This document shows, in pieces, positions 7,646-18,600 of a DNA stretch of 64,000 nucleotides. The first letter of the stretch is position 1. The number at the start of each line of letters is the position of its first letter. Position numbers and translations under genes: made by a program. The notes under the pieces were generated by a model that saw nothing but the letters and a program-made list of their open reading frames with translations, was not told where the DNA came from and ran no database searches. Source of the DNA: Dysgonomonas mossii (GTDB lineage Bacteria; Bacteroidota; Bacteroidia; Bacteroidales; Dysgonomonadaceae); the NCBI RefSeq assembly GCF_004569505.1, contig NZ_SPPK01000007.1, positions 62,001 through 126,000 of the forward strand, read 5' to 3'.

Positions 7646-10600
7646 ATGAAGAAAAAGTTGTTATTGATTTTATCCTGCTTACTGTTAAGCATAGGGTATA
7701 TTGCCGCACAAACAACAAAGATTACAGGAACCGTTATTGATACGAATGGTGAGCCTGTAATAAGTGCTTCTGTTGTTGTGAAAGGAACTACAGTCGGAAC
7801 AGTAACCGATCTGGATGGAACATTTTCAATAAATGTTCCGGATGGTAAAAACACGCTGGTATTCAATCTGGTTGGAATGAAAAGTATTGAAACTAAAGCT
7901 ACTCAAAATATGCGGGTAGTGATGGAAAACGACGACAAGCTTTTAGATGAAGTCGTTGTAACAGCAATGGGAATTCAGCGCGATCAGAAAATATTAGGGT
8001 ACGCTGCGACTCAAGTGAAATCGGATGAAATATCAGCTGCAAAATCCGGATCTGTAATGGGCGGATTAAATGGAAAAATAGCCGGAGTAAATATTTCCGC
8101 TTCAGGACCGGCAGGTACATCTCAAAAAGTATTAATTCGTGGTATCTCTTCATTTAACAGCAACAATCCTTTGTACATTGTAGACGGTGTGCCGATCACA
8201 AATGAACGTTCAGGAACAGACTATGTAGACTTTGGCAATAGTGCCAATGACATAAACGCTGAAGACGTAGAATCGGTTACTGTATTGAAAGGAGCCTCTG
8301 CTACTGCCCTATATGGATCTCGCGCAGGGAATGGAGTTATTATGATCACAACAAAGAGAGCCAAAAGCGAAAAACTAACAGTAACATACGATGGAGCATT
8401 TACGGCTTCAAATGTTCTTCGTGTAATGCAAACTCAGGATCTTTACGGACAAGGCTGGGGAGCTTGGGATAGAGCCGAAAACGGTTCATGGGGACCACGC
8501 CTTGATGGTAGTATCCACGAGTGGGGTTCAGATCAGTTAGCAGAACCAATGACGAAACCTTTTTCCTATGTAAAAAATAATATCCGCAATTTTTACAAGA
8601 CAGGTCACGAATTGAATAATGTTGTATCTCTTCGTTATGGTACAGAGAATCTTGGTCTTTATGTTTCTTATGGAAATGTAACCAGCAATGGAACATTACC
8701 GAATAATGCAGACACATATTCTCGCAACACATTCTCTTTGCGTGGTAATGCTAAATGGGACAAACTAGCCATAGATGTATCTGTTAACTATGCACGTAAA
8801 GATATCCGTCGTACAGAACAAATGGAGATCGAACTTTTACAAAATCCTGTCGACATTGATATCGCTTCAATGAAAAATTACAACGACGAGCGTTATAATC
8901 TTGATAACTATTACACTTTTTATGCAACAAATCCTTATTGGATGGTTGACAACAATTATTTCCTATATCAAGACAATCATACATATGGCAAAGTTGAAGC
9001 CTCTTATCAGTTGTTGGGGGGCCTAAAAGCTACAGCACGTCTGGGTGGCGATTTCCTTAACTATAGCAGAGAAAATATAAATGCTAAAAATTCATTTATA
9101 CCTGGATCATATAGCGATTTAGGAGGTGCTACTGCCCAGAACGGTTATTATTCGAACAATAGATACAATAGAGATCAGCTTGATGCCACAGCATTCTTAT
9201 CTGCAGATTATAAAGTATCAGACTTTGCTCTTAGTGGTACAGCCGGATGGAACTTAAATCAACGGACATACTCATACACAGGAGGATATGTAAACGGATT
9301 AGGTGTTCCTGATTGGTACAGTCTTGAAAACTCAGGTTCAGCAGCTGTCTCTCAGCAATATTCTGAAAAAAGAAGACTTATCGGTTTATTCGCTCAAGCT
9401 GAATTAGGATACAAAAGTTTTGCATACCTAAACCTTTCAGCTCGTGCTGACAATTCATCAACTCTACCTAAAAATGAAAACACTTATTTTTATGGAGGAG
9501 GTAATATTTCATTTATTCTTACAGAATTGTTTCCTACATTAAAAGATAGCAAAATTGACTTTTTGAAATTAAGAGCAGCTTTGGGACAAACAGGTAACGA
9601 CGCTGGAGTATATCGTACCTCATCATGGTTCGAACCATACAATAGCTATTACACATATCTTCCTATTCATGGAGTATTAGGCTTAACTGAATACAATAGA
9701 TTGCCGAGTCAATCATTAAAGCCTGAAATTACAACTGAATACGAATTTGGTGTTCAAGGAAATTTCTTTGACAACCGTGTTCGCCTGGATTTTGCCTATT
9801 ACAACAAACGCTCAAAGGATCAGATAATAAATGCTACATTAGCTCCAGAAACCGGATATACATCCGAAACTCGCAATGTTGGAGAATTGGAAAATAAAGG
9901 TATAGAACTAGCTACTGGATTCACACCTATAAAATCAAAAGACTGGCAATGGGATGTAAATGCAACATTTACAAAAAATACAGGAAAAGTTATTGAACTT
10001 TGGGATGGATTGCAAGAATACAATATCTACAGCTGGCGTGGAGTTGAATATAGAATGAAAGTAGGAGAAAAAATTGGAACATTCCAAGTTCCATCAGTAG
10101 ACCGTGTAACAGATAAAACTAGCCCTTACTATGGTTATATGATTGTAAACACAAACGGATTCCCTACTCAATCGACTACAGAAAAAGAAGTAATAGGATC
10201 ATCACAGCCTGATTTCATTTTAGGATTGAACACTTCTATTAAATTTAAGGATTTTAGACTTACAGTCGTTGGTGACTGGCATAAAGGAGGATGGATGGCC
10301 TCAAACACATCTTACATCACTCACTTTAACGGAAACTCAACACAAACAGTGTATAATGAGCGTAACTCATTTATTTATCCAAACTCTGTAAAAATAGTAG
10401 GCGGTCAATATGTGGAAAATAATATTCCTGTTATGGCTAATCAGATGAATTATACACTAGGTAACTATTCTTATAATCCTCTAGTACGCAATGAGATGGT
10501 AATACCAAAAGATTTCTTCAAAATCAGAGAAGTAACACTTTCTTACGATCTTCCAAAGAAAGCATTAAAATCTACTCCGTTAAGCAAAGTTACTTTAAGC

Positions 10601-10759
10601 TTTATAGGACGCAACCTCTTCTTATTTACACCAAAGAAGAATAATTATGTAGATCCTGAAGTAGCCAATATGGGCAACGACTTGACTTCTGAATTTGGTG
10701 AAATATCTAGTGGTACTTCTTATCGCAGTTTTGGTGGAGCTATCAAAGTAGAGTTTTAA
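7646..10759 (+). CDS. SusC-like TonB-dependent outer-membrane transporter 1
   Basis: This 1037-residue outer-membrane channel works with the following SusD-like lipoprotein to import oligomers, powered by TonB-ExbBD. Start ATG 7646 is chosen because it begins a clear signal peptide (MKKKLLLILSCLLLSIGYIAAQ); upstream GTG and ATG codons add an unlikely leader. Domain order: carboxypeptidase-regulatory-like domain (about 27-100), TonB box region LDEVVVTAMG, plug domain with LYIVDGVPI and VLKGASATALYGSRAGNGV, then a long beta barrel ending in aromatic FGGAIKVEF. There is no STN domain, so it is unlikely to signal to an anti-sigma factor directly. Substrate unknown: no glycosidase or peptidase gene is attached. 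Confidence 0.95.
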   Translation: MKKKLLLILSCLLLSIGYIAAQTTKITGTVIDTNGEPVISASVVVKGTTVGTVTDLDGTFSINVPDGKNTLVFNLVGMKSIETKATQNMRVVMENDDKLLDEVVVTAMGIQRDQKILGYAATQVKSDEISAAKSGSVMGGLNGKIAGVNISASGPAGTSQKVLIRGISSFNSNNPLYIVDGVPITNERSGTDYVDFGNSANDINAEDVESVTVLKGASATALYGSRAGNGVIMITTKRAKSEKLTVTYDGAFTASNVLRVMQTQDLYGQGWGAWDRAENGSWGPRLDGSIHEWGSDQLAEPMTKPFSYVKNNIRNFYKTGHELNNVVSLRYGTENLGLYVSYGNVTSNGTLPNNADTYSRNTFSLRGNAKWDKLAIDVSVNYARKDIRRTEQMEIELLQNPVDIDIASMKNYNDERYNLDNYYTFYATNPYWMVDNNYFLYQDNHTYGKVEASYQLLGGLKATARLGGDFLNYSRENINAKNSFIPGSYSDLGGATAQNGYYSNNRYNRDQLDATAFLSADYKVSDFALSGTAGWNLNQRTYSYTGGYVNGLGVPDWYSLENSGSAAVSQQYSEKRRLIGLFAQAELGYKSFAYLNLSARADNSSTLPKNENTYFYGGGNISFILTELFPTLKDSKIDFLKLRAALGQTGNDAGVYRTSSWFEPYNSYYTYLPIHGVLGLTEYNRLPSQSLKPEITTEYEFGVQGNFFDNRVRLDFAYYNKRSKDQIINATLAPETGYTSETRNVGELENKGIELATGFTPIKSKDWQWDVNATFTKNTGKVIELWDGLQEYNIYSWRGVEYRMKVGEKIGTFQVPSVDRVTDKTSPYYGYMIVNTNGFPTQSTTEKEVIGSSQPDFILGLNTSIKFKDFRLTVVGDWHKGGWMASNTSYITHFNGNSTQTVYNERNSFIYPNSVKIVGGQYVENNIPVMANQMNYTLGNYSYNPLVRNEMVIPKDFFKIREVTLSYDLPKKALKSTPLSKVTLSFIGRNLFLFTPKKNNYVDPEVANMGNDLTSEFGEISSGTSYRSFGGAIKVEF

Positions 10760-10779
10760 TAATCTAATAAAGAAGAAAA

Positions 10780-12348
10780 ATGAAAAAGAAGAATTTAATA
10801 TATATAGCTTTATTGCTACTGTTAACAGGCGGAACATTTACGTCTTGCGATAACTATTTGGATGTGAACACCAATGCCAACTATCCACCAAATGCCAGCT
10901 TAGAGAGTCTTCTCCCATCGGCGGAAGCAAGTACTATTGCTCAATTGGGATTAAATGGGCAATTGATAGGGAGTCTATGGAGTCAATATGTTACTCAGGG
11001 AAACTCTACCAACCAGTATAATACTACTGTCAATTACAGTCTTAATCAAGAATCATATAATGCTTTCTGGACCAATGCTTATGCCAACACATTACAGGAT
11101 CTCAAAATTATGATGTCTTTAGCAGAAGAAAAACAAGCTTGGAACTATTGGATTATCGGTAAAGTTTTAACTGCATACAACTATCACGTGCTGACAGATT
11201 TATACGGAGATATACCTTTTACTGAAGCATTGGATATAAAAAAATATCCGGCGCCAAAGTATGATGATAGCAAAACGGTTGTATATCCGGGTATTATAGC
11301 GATGTTAGATGAGGCTATAGCAAAAGCCCCCAGTGCATCAGGAGGGATGAATCCTCTAATAGAAAAACAAGATTACTTTTTTGGAGGTAATATTGACTCT
11401 TGGGTCGCTTTAGCAAAAAGCTTAAAATTAAAAATATATTTGCGTGACTATGAATCGAATAAGACTCAAATAGCAGCCTTAATAAGCCAAGGTGGATTAT
11501 TTACCGGCGACTTTGCCTTCACTGTATTTGATGATGCAACGAATAAAGGAAATCCTTTATTTGAGTATAATATTCGCCAATTAAATACTAAAGAGAATAT
11601 ACGGGCATGTCATACTTTCCTTGAATTCTTACTTGCAGCAAATGATCCACGTATAGAACAAATCTATGAAATAACTACTGCTGCTAAAGAAGCGATTAAA
11701 GAAGGAGAAATTCTTACTACTTATAGACAATTGTATGAAGGTTTGCCTTGCGGAACTAAGCCATCGACGACAGTTGGAGCTTCAGAGGCTGTACCGCTTG
11801 TTAATTCGTCAAGATATAAACAAGCATATTCGGATACTACATATTTAATGAATTCAGCTGAAGCTTATTTTATGATAGCAGAAGCCCAAGCAAGAGCAGG
11901 AAAAACAACTGAAGCAAAAACAGCATACGATGAAGGTGTAAAACAAGCCTTTGGACGATGGGGTTTTGATGCTACCGACTTCATTAAAGAAGGAGGTGTA
12001 TATGAATTCAAAAGTTCTTCTTTAAGCACAATGCTAAAATCTATCTTAACCCAAAAATGGGTAGCTGCAGCAAAAGCTAATGCTTGGGATGCTTGGATGG
12101 ATCGCAACCGTACAGGAATACCTGCAATCAGTGATGCTGAAAAGGTACGCGTAAGTAATACAGCACCCGGACTTGAAGAAGGTTACGAACTAGGGTCTTT
12201 AGTCCGCCCGGGGACAACGGTACTACAAGCCAGAGAAATACCTCGTCGGATTCCGGTTCCTAACGTATCGGCACTCTATAATGTAAATGCACCTGCTACA
12301 AAACCAACTCAAGAACCATTATGGTGGCAAGTAGCTCAAGGGAATTAA
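10780..12348 (+). CDS. SusD-like surface lipoprotein 1 (SusD_2 type)
   Basis: This 522-residue lipoprotein has a signal peptide ending in the lipobox TFTSC (Cys23), followed by the typical DNYLDVNTN. The internal layout (repeated Asn/Trp-rich helices, LTDLYGDIPF, AEAYFMIAEAQARAG TPR-like helix, RRIPVPNVS near the end) fits the SusD/RagB superfamily, of the branch often annotated SusD-like 2. It forms the lid of the SusC barrel and captures substrate at the cell surface. It starts 20 bases after SusC 1 and is surely co-transcribed. Confidence 0.93.
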   Translation: MKKKNLIYIALLLLLTGGTFTSCDNYLDVNTNANYPPNASLESLLPSAEASTIAQLGLNGQLIGSLWSQYVTQGNSTNQYNTTVNYSLNQESYNAFWTNAYANTLQDLKIMMSLAEEKQAWNYWIIGKVLTAYNYHVLTDLYGDIPFTEALDIKKYPAPKYDDSKTVVYPGIIAMLDEAIAKAPSASGGMNPLIEKQDYFFGGNIDSWVALAKSLKLKIYLRDYESNKTQIAALISQGGLFTGDFAFTVFDDATNKGNPLFEYNIRQLNTKENIRACHTFLEFLLAANDPRIEQIYEITTAAKEAIKEGEILTTYRQLYEGLPCGTKPSTTVGASEAVPLVNSSRYKQAYSDTTYLMNSAEAYFMIAEAQARAGKTTEAKTAYDEGVKQAFGRWGFDATDFIKEGGVYEFKSSSLSTMLKSILTQKWVAAAKANAWDAWMDRNRTGIPAISDAEKVRVSNTAPGLEEGYELGSLVRPGTTVLQAREIPRRIPVPNVSALYNVNAPATKPTQEPLWWQVAQGN

Positions 12349-12399
12349 TTATAATAGAGCTATGTTTAATTAAATACTCAGTTTTTAAAAGAAAATAAT

Positions 12400-12909
12400 A
12401 TGAAACAAATAAGATATATTTCAGTCCTGTTATTATTACTCCTAGGATTTGCATCTTGCGAAACATACGGAGACTATGAAATAGAATACTCTTCTATCCA
12501 TCCTTTGGGAGGAAAGTATAGAGTAATTGTAAAAGATGAAGCCGGAAAACAGGTATATAAAAACTACTGTGAAATTTCTAATACTTCTGATGAATCAAAA
12601 ACTCAATGTTGGATACGCATTGGTAGTTATTCACTAAGTGGAGCAAATGCTTACTCTATTAATGGCAAAATCAATTGCGACTTATCAACGCTCAGTTTTT
12701 CAGGAAGTAATATCGAAAATCTAGCAGGAAATGTTGCTTCTTCAACAAATACATTTACATTGACAGATGGAAAGATTATCTTGAAAGGAGCCACTGCTCC
12801 CTCAGGTACTGTTTCCGATTCTATATATTTCACTTTTACGAATTCTCGCTTTCCGGGGAAGACATATACAGCTCAAGGCTATCGTTTCACAGGATGGTCT
12901 GAGGATTGA
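12400..12909 (+). CDS. Small surface lipoprotein, Lipid_bd-like
   Basis: This 169-residue lipoprotein has a signal peptide with lipobox FASC (Cys20). After a GDYEIEY linker it shows a compact beta-rich domain with GKYRVIVKDEAG, LTDGKIILKGA, SGTVSDSIYFTF and a C-terminal PGKTYTAQGYRFTGW. This layout resembles the Bacteroidales family annotated as lipid-binding putative hydrolase (Lipid_bd); the name comes from fold similarity and no activity is proven. It is the third gene of the SusC/SusD 1 operon, 51 bases after SusD, and is probably an accessory surface binding protein for the same ligand. Family assignment is from memory. Confidence 0.7.
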   Translation: MKQIRYISVLLLLLLGFASCETYGDYEIEYSSIHPLGGKYRVIVKDEAGKQVYKNYCEISNTSDESKTQCWIRIGSYSLSGANAYSINGKINCDLSTLSFSGSNIENLAGNVASSTNTFTLTDGKIILKGATAPSGTVSDSIYFTFTNSRFPGKTYTAQGYRFTGWSED

Positions 12910-12944
12910 TCGTATAGGTTGAAAGTATTAATTAAAAAGGAGAC

Positions 12945-12973
12945 TGAGCGCGCTCCTTACAATTACGCGCTCA
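12945..12973 (+). repeat. GC-rich hairpin in the 3' UTR of SusC/SusD operon 1
   Basis: Arms tgagcgcg and cgcgctca pair perfectly around 13 bases, unusually GC-rich for this region. A competing short stem ggag/ctcc overlaps it. It precedes the terminator at 13016-13046 and may mark a 3'-UTR-derived small RNA or an RNase-protecting structure. Confidence 0.45.
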
Positions 12974-13015
12974 TCATACAAACACGCTTTTAATGCAGTG
13001 ATGCGTCAAACTTTA

Positions 13016-13046
13016 AAGAGACCGAATTCGGTCTCTTCGCTTTTTT
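13016..13046 (+). terminator. Terminator of SusC/SusD operon 1
   Basis: Perfect arms aagagaccg / cggtctctt with loop aatt are followed by cgcttttttat, a classical intrinsic terminator for the plus-strand operon. Confidence 0.9.
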
Positions 13047-13169
13047 ATATACTTACAACTATACAAACCTTAAAAAATTGACTAACAAAGCCTCCATTCA
13101 GAGATACTCAATTGCTATTTCTTAATCAAATTTTCCATCTCTTAGTAATAATCTAGACACCTTTTTCAG

Positions 13170-13177
13170 TACCTTTG
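13170..13177 (+). promoter_or_regulatory. Candidate -7 box for prfA
   Basis: TACCTTTG matches TAnnTTTG and lies about 30 bases before the prfA ATG. No clear TTG at the -33 distance, so this is a partial match only. Confidence 0.4.
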
Positions 13178-13207
13178 CCCCAAATTAAATATAAGATAGA
13201 TTAAGAT

Positions 13208-14293
13208 ATGGCCCACTCGTCATTATTAGAAAGACTTGATGCACTGAATATCCGCTTTGAAGAAATAGGCAAACTTATTACAGACCCTGCCGTAATTGCC
13301 GATATGAAAAGATACGTCAAACTGAATAAAGAATATCGCGATTTAGAAAAAATAGATATAGCACGTAGAGAATATAAACAACTACTAGCCACCATAGACG
13401 AAGCAAAAGATATCCTTGAAAACGAAAATGACTCTGAATTAAGAGAAATTGCAAAAGAGGAAATGGATGCTGCAAATGAACGTATGCCTAAGTTGGAAGA
13501 AGAAATAAAGTTTCTTTTGGTTCCGGCCGATCCTCAAGACAGCAAAAATGCAATCATGGAAATACGCGGAGGAACAGGAGGTGACGAAGCCGCTATTTTT
13601 GCGGGAGACCTTTATCGTATGTATCAGAAATACTGTGAAGTAAAAGGTTGGAAAACAGAGATCACAAGCGTTACCGAGGGAACTTCCGGGGGATTCAAAG
13701 AAATTATATTTACTGTAACTGGCGAAGGAGTATACGGCATTCTAAAATACGAATCGGGAGTGCATCGCGTTCAACGTGTCCCTGCAACCGAAACTCAAGG
13801 GCGTGTACATACCTCTGCTGCTACTGTTGCCGTATTACCCGAAGCCGAAGAGGTTGACGTGGAGATAAACCCTGCTGATGTTGAAATGCAGACAGCCCGT
13901 TCGAGTGGTGCGGGAGGACAAAATGTAAATAAGGTTGAAACCAAAGTACAGCTAACGCACAAGCCATCAGGTCTGGTCGTTGTATGCCAGCAATCAAGAT
14001 CTCAATTAGCCAATAGAGAGCTTGCGATGCAAATGTTGAGAACAAAGCTTTATGATATAGAGCTATCTAAATATATGGATGCAATCGCTTCGAAACGTAA
14101 GACAATGGTATCGACAGGTGACCGCTCGGCTAAGATTAGAACATACAATTATCCGCAAGGAAGAATGACTGATCACAGAATCAATCTAACCTTATATAAC
14201 TTATCGGCAGTAATGGATGGAGAAATCCAGCCAATTATAGACCAATTGATAATTGCGGAAAATACCGAAAGGCTTAAAGAAAGCGAAATGTAA
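13208..14293 (+). CDS. prfA: Peptide chain release factor 1
   Basis: This 361-residue protein recognises UAA and UAG in the ribosomal A site and triggers peptide release. The codon-recognition tripeptide PAT is at residues 192-194 and the catalytic GGQ loop at 236-238 ([12 protein letters not shown]), both intact. The PAT motif distinguishes RF1 from RF2. The N-terminal helical domain (1-100) is normal and the length is standard. It is followed 56 bases later by pyrF in the same direction, a pairing seen in Bacteroidales; the two are probably one transcription unit ending at the hairpin near 15263. Confidence 0.97.
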   Translation: MAHSSLLERLDALNIRFEEIGKLITDPAVIADMKRYVKLNKEYRDLEKIDIARREYKQLLATIDEAKDILENENDSELREIAKEEMDAANERMPKLEEEIKFLLVPADPQDSKNAIMEIRGGTGGDEAAIFAGDLYRMYQKYCEVKGWKTEITSVTEGTSGGFKEIIFTVTGEGVYGILKYESGVHRVQRVPATETQGRVHTSAATVAVLPEAEEVDVEINPADVEMQTARSSGAGGQNVNKVETKVQLTHKPSGLVVVCQQSRSQLANRELAMQMLRTKLYDIELSKYMDAIASKRKTMVSTGDRSAKIRTYNYPQGRMTDHRINLTLYNLSAVMDGEIQPIIDQLIIAENTERLKESEM

Positions 14294-14349
14294 AAAATAA
14301 AAAGGATTAGAAATAAGACAAAAGCGACTCTAATTTTGAAGATACAAAT

Positions 14350-15174
14350 ATGACAAAGCAAGAATTATTTGAGAATATTAAAAGAAAAAAATCTTTCCTC
14401 TGCGTGGGGTTAGATACCGATATAAATAAAATCCCTTCTTTTTTATTAGATGAAGAAGATCCTATCTATGCTTTCAACACAGCAATAATAGATGCGACTG
14501 CAAAATATTGTGTTGCTTACAAACCGAATGCTGCATTCTATGAAAGCCAAGGGGTAAAAGGGATCGTGGCTTTACACAAAACGATAGAATATATTCGCCT
14601 GAGATATCCTGATCAGTTTATTATACTAGACGCTAAACGTGGAGACATAGGCAATACATCGGAGATGTACGCCATGTCTGCATTCGAAGACCTGAAAGCC
14701 AGTGCTATCACCGTAGCTCCTTATATGGGAGAAGATAGCGTGAAGCCTTTTATTAAATATGCCAACAAATGGGTTATTCTATTAGCCCTTACGTCTAACA
14801 AGGGTTCTTATGATTTCCAGTTGACAGAAGACAAGAACGGCGAGCGTCTTTTCGAAAAGGTACTCAAAAAATCTCAGGAATGGGCAACTGACGAGCAATT
14901 GATGTATGTAGTGGGAGCTACACAAGGAGAAATGTTCGCTGATATTCGGAAGTATGCACCTAATCATTTCTTACTTGTTCCGGGTGTAGGCGCACAAGGA
15001 GGAAGCCTTGCCGATGTCGTAAAGTATGGTATGAATTCGCAATGTGGATTACTCGTAAATTCTTCTCGTGCTATAATTTATGCAGACAATTCTGTAGACT
15101 TTGCTTTTGCCGCTACAGCCGAAGCGAAAAAAGTGCAAGAAGAAATGGCGACATATTTAGCAAAATTAATTTGA
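14350..15174 (+). CDS. pyrF: Orotidine 5'-phosphate decarboxylase (type 2)
   Basis: This 274-residue enzyme makes UMP from OMP, the last step of de novo pyrimidine synthesis. The catalytic [11 protein letters not shown] motif is visible (Lys96), with CVGLDTD near the N-terminus and the C-terminal VPGVGAQGG phosphate-binding stretch. Length and layout match the longer type 2 enzymes rather than the 230-residue E. coli type. The gene starts at ATG 14350 and follows prfA closely. Confidence 0.95.
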   Translation: MTKQELFENIKRKKSFLCVGLDTDINKIPSFLLDEEDPIYAFNTAIIDATAKYCVAYKPNAAFYESQGVKGIVALHKTIEYIRLRYPDQFIILDAKRGDIGNTSEMYAMSAFEDLKASAITVAPYMGEDSVKPFIKYANKWVILLALTSNKGSYDFQLTEDKNGERLFEKVLKKSQEWATDEQLMYVVGATQGEMFADIRKYAPNHFLLVPGVGAQGGSLADVVKYGMNSQCGLLVNSSRAIIYADNSVDFAFAATAEAKKVQEEMATYLAKLI

Positions 15175-15262
15175 TCATTTTATTTACGTCTATATATCAA
15201 AGCGTCTCTAATCTTTATCTCAAAGAAATAAATATAGTAATATATAGACATACAAATAATAG

Positions 15263-15302
15263 AACTCCGAAGTTGTTTACAGGAACGGCTTCGGAGTTTT
15301 TC
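15263..15302 (+). terminator. Terminator of prfA-pyrF
   Basis: Arms aactccgaag (15263-15272) and cttcggagtt (15289-15298) pair perfectly and are followed by a run of five T. Between this and SusC 2 (15303-15676) I see AT-rich leader sequence and no further gene; a TATTTTTG box at 15629-15636 is a possible -7 element without a well-placed -33. Confidence 0.9.
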
Positions 15303-15676
15303 TATTTAGATACTTAAGAGGCAATTGAACAGAAAAATAAGCCGACTAAAAAATTAACAAACTGAAACTAAAAAAAATTATATTTTTTTATAAAAAAGAT
15401 ACAACTTTTCCATTCCTTTGTAGCAAATTTCAATAATGAAATTCAGAATAATTGAAGACTAACTCATATAATATTCATTTTAATATTTTCAGCACGTTAA
15501 CCTAAACAGGCAGATAGATGAAATCGCCTTTAAAGGGGTAGATAACAATGAAATTTACCTTTATATTCTGTAAGAAATAATTAATAAATACTTAATATAA
15601 TATTGTCTATCTCTTTTGGCTTAACATCTATTTTTGCCTCTGCAATTTGAGATAATTTAAATATAAAGCAAAATTT

Positions 15677-18600
15677 ATGTTAAAGAAGTATTTATTTAAA
15701 ATTTTCATGTTTCTTACTTTTATGTCCATTTCCTCGCAGAGCGTATGGGCACAAAGTACGCAAGTAAAAGGAACAGTATCCTCAGAAGGATTGCCCTTAG
15801 TGGGTGTGAGTGTGTCTGTAAAAGGGACAACCATAGGTACAATTACAGACTTGGATGGGAAGTATACATTAGACGTTCCTAACAAACAGTCTATTATACG
15901 CTATTCATTCATTGGATATGAAACAGTGGAACGTGTTGCTGATGCTGGAATTATTAACGTAACCCTTACTGAAAATGCCCAGTCGCTAGATCAGGTTGTA
16001 GTACTAGGTTATGGAAGCAATGCCCGCAAACAAGATTTGTCTGCTGCGGTAGGTGTTATCAGCAATGCTGATGAATTAACCGTTCGTCCCGTAAGCTCTA
16101 CCGAAAATATGCTTCAAGGTCAGTTGGCCGGCGTAACCATTAGCTCAAATGGTGGAGACCCTACTTCTACTCCTAATATCGTAATTCGTGGACAAGGTTC
16201 TCAACTAGGAGATAATGTCCTTTGGGTAGTAGATGGCGTTCCGGGAATGCCTATCGCTTCAATGAATGACATTGAATCTATTGTTGTGCTTAAGGATGCT
16301 GCATCAGCTGCCATTTACGGAGCTCAATCGGGAGCAGGTGGAGTGGTTTTGGTTACCACAAAAAAAGCAAAGAAAGGCGAACCATCTCTTTCGTATGAAG
16401 GTATATTCGGTACACGTCAGGCTACTAATCTCCTTCAATCTTTAACGGCAGAACAGCAAATAGAAATGCGTAAAACCTCTTACAGTAATGCAGGTCTCAC
16501 ATTACCTATTGGTTGGGATATTAGCCGCAACCCATATGTAGGGACCACACGAACCGATTGGATGGATGAAATTTTCAGAACAGCCCCATATCAACGTCAC
16601 AATGTAGCATTGAATGTAGGAACGGAAAGCTTTAAAAACCGTATATCATTTTCTTCTGACAACGATCAGGGAACATTGATCAATACTTTCAACAAATCAA
16701 TAAATTTCCGCTACAATGCAAGTATGAAGCTGAATAAGTGGGTAACAATTTCTGAAGATTTTGTTTGGAAAAATACACAAAGGCGAGGAATTGATACAGG
16801 AAGCGCTTATTCCGGAGCTATTCTTTCTGCACTATATATGCCTCGTAGTGCTACAGTCTATAATCCTTTAGACGGATCTTATGGAGGAGTTACGACTGAA
16901 GACCCTGCTTATATTGCAAAATATGGTTCAAACTTTGCTGATATTCATGGAGACGCCATTAACCCTGTTCGCTTACTACTTGCTGATAATAATTACAACA
17001 AAACAAGCAATACATGGACAAATACAACTCTTGAAATTGCGAACATAATAGATGGACTAAAGTTTACCAGCCGCTTTTCATATAATTTGGCAAGTAATTA
17101 CTATAAGAATTTCACACCTATCCGTGATGAAGTAGGTAAACCAAACATGTCAAATACCCTGAACGAATCTACTTATCGCTCGGATCAGTGGAAAACAGAA
17201 AACACACTAACTTATGACGGAATATTTGGCAAACATTCGGTAAGTGGACTCCTGTCTACTACTGCCGATCACTACGACCAACGTGGATTTAGTGTATCAG
17301 GAACTGGATTTGCCGACGAATCGGATTTCTTACAATATCTTGCTTTTGCAGGATCTACAACAGCTAAAGATTATCTGAATGGCCCCGATGCGAATGTCTC
17401 GCTTATATCACGGTTAGCTTATTCTTACGACGATAGATACTTTGTAACCGGATCGTGGCGTCGCGACTATGCCGGACGTTTACCAAAAGAAAACAATTAC
17501 GGTGATTTTCCTGCAACAACACTGGCCTGGAAAATTTCGAGCGAAAAGTTCTTTAAGAAAACAGATCTTCTAAGCCTACTCAAGGTACGAGCATCATGGG
17601 GACGTGTAGGTAATATATCATCGGTAATTATGAATTACAAATCACTAATCCTCACAAAAGAGGAAAACACAGATAACAATTCAGGGCAATATGGAGTGAC
17701 TGCTGGCGGCAAATGGGGTACAAGCGTATATAAAAATCTGGCTATTAATCCCGACCTAACATGGGAAACGTCTGAACAAACCGACTTTGGTTTAGATGTC
17801 AGTATGTTTAGAGATCGCTTAGCCCTATCACTCGATTATTTTGACAAAAGAACCTTCAACCTGATTCAAACTCAATCGATGGATTGGCCTACAACAATGG
17901 GGTTACAAGCGATGAAAGTCAATCAGGGAGAAGTGCGTAATAGAGGATTTGAAATACAGGCCAACTGGGCTGACCATATCAACAAAGACATGTCTTACTT
18001 CGTGTCAGGCAACTTCTCTACTTTGAGAAACTGGGTATCTGATATAGGTGTGAAAAATGCAGACGGAACACCGGGGGTATGGACAGATAATACTACATTC
18101 CGAAATCTTCCTTATTTGTATCAAACTGCGCAAGGACAGCCTTTGAATTCTTATTTCTTAATAAAGACGGACGGAATTTTCCAAAGCGATGCAGAAGCCG
18201 CAGCGTATGTAGACAAAGACGGAAAACGTATTCAACCAAATGCTGTAGCCGGAGACCTGAAGTTTGTAGACTATAATAATGATGGAGTAATCAACACTGC
18301 CGACCGTCAATATTGTGGCAGTGCAATACCTAAAACAACATTTGCTTTCACTCTGGGCTTCACTTACAAGAAAGTATCATTGAGTGCTATGTTCCAGGGT
18401 GTAGGTGGTGCACAATCGTTATACGTAGGTAAATACATGACTTTAAGTGATGTTGAAGGCAACTTTAACCGCTCAAACGAAATATTGAATGCATGGAGTC
18501 CGACAAACACATCATCAAATATACCTCGTTTATCAAAATCAGACCCTAACGGTAACTTTGCTACTGCGTCAGATTGGTATTTGGAAGATGCTTCGTATGT

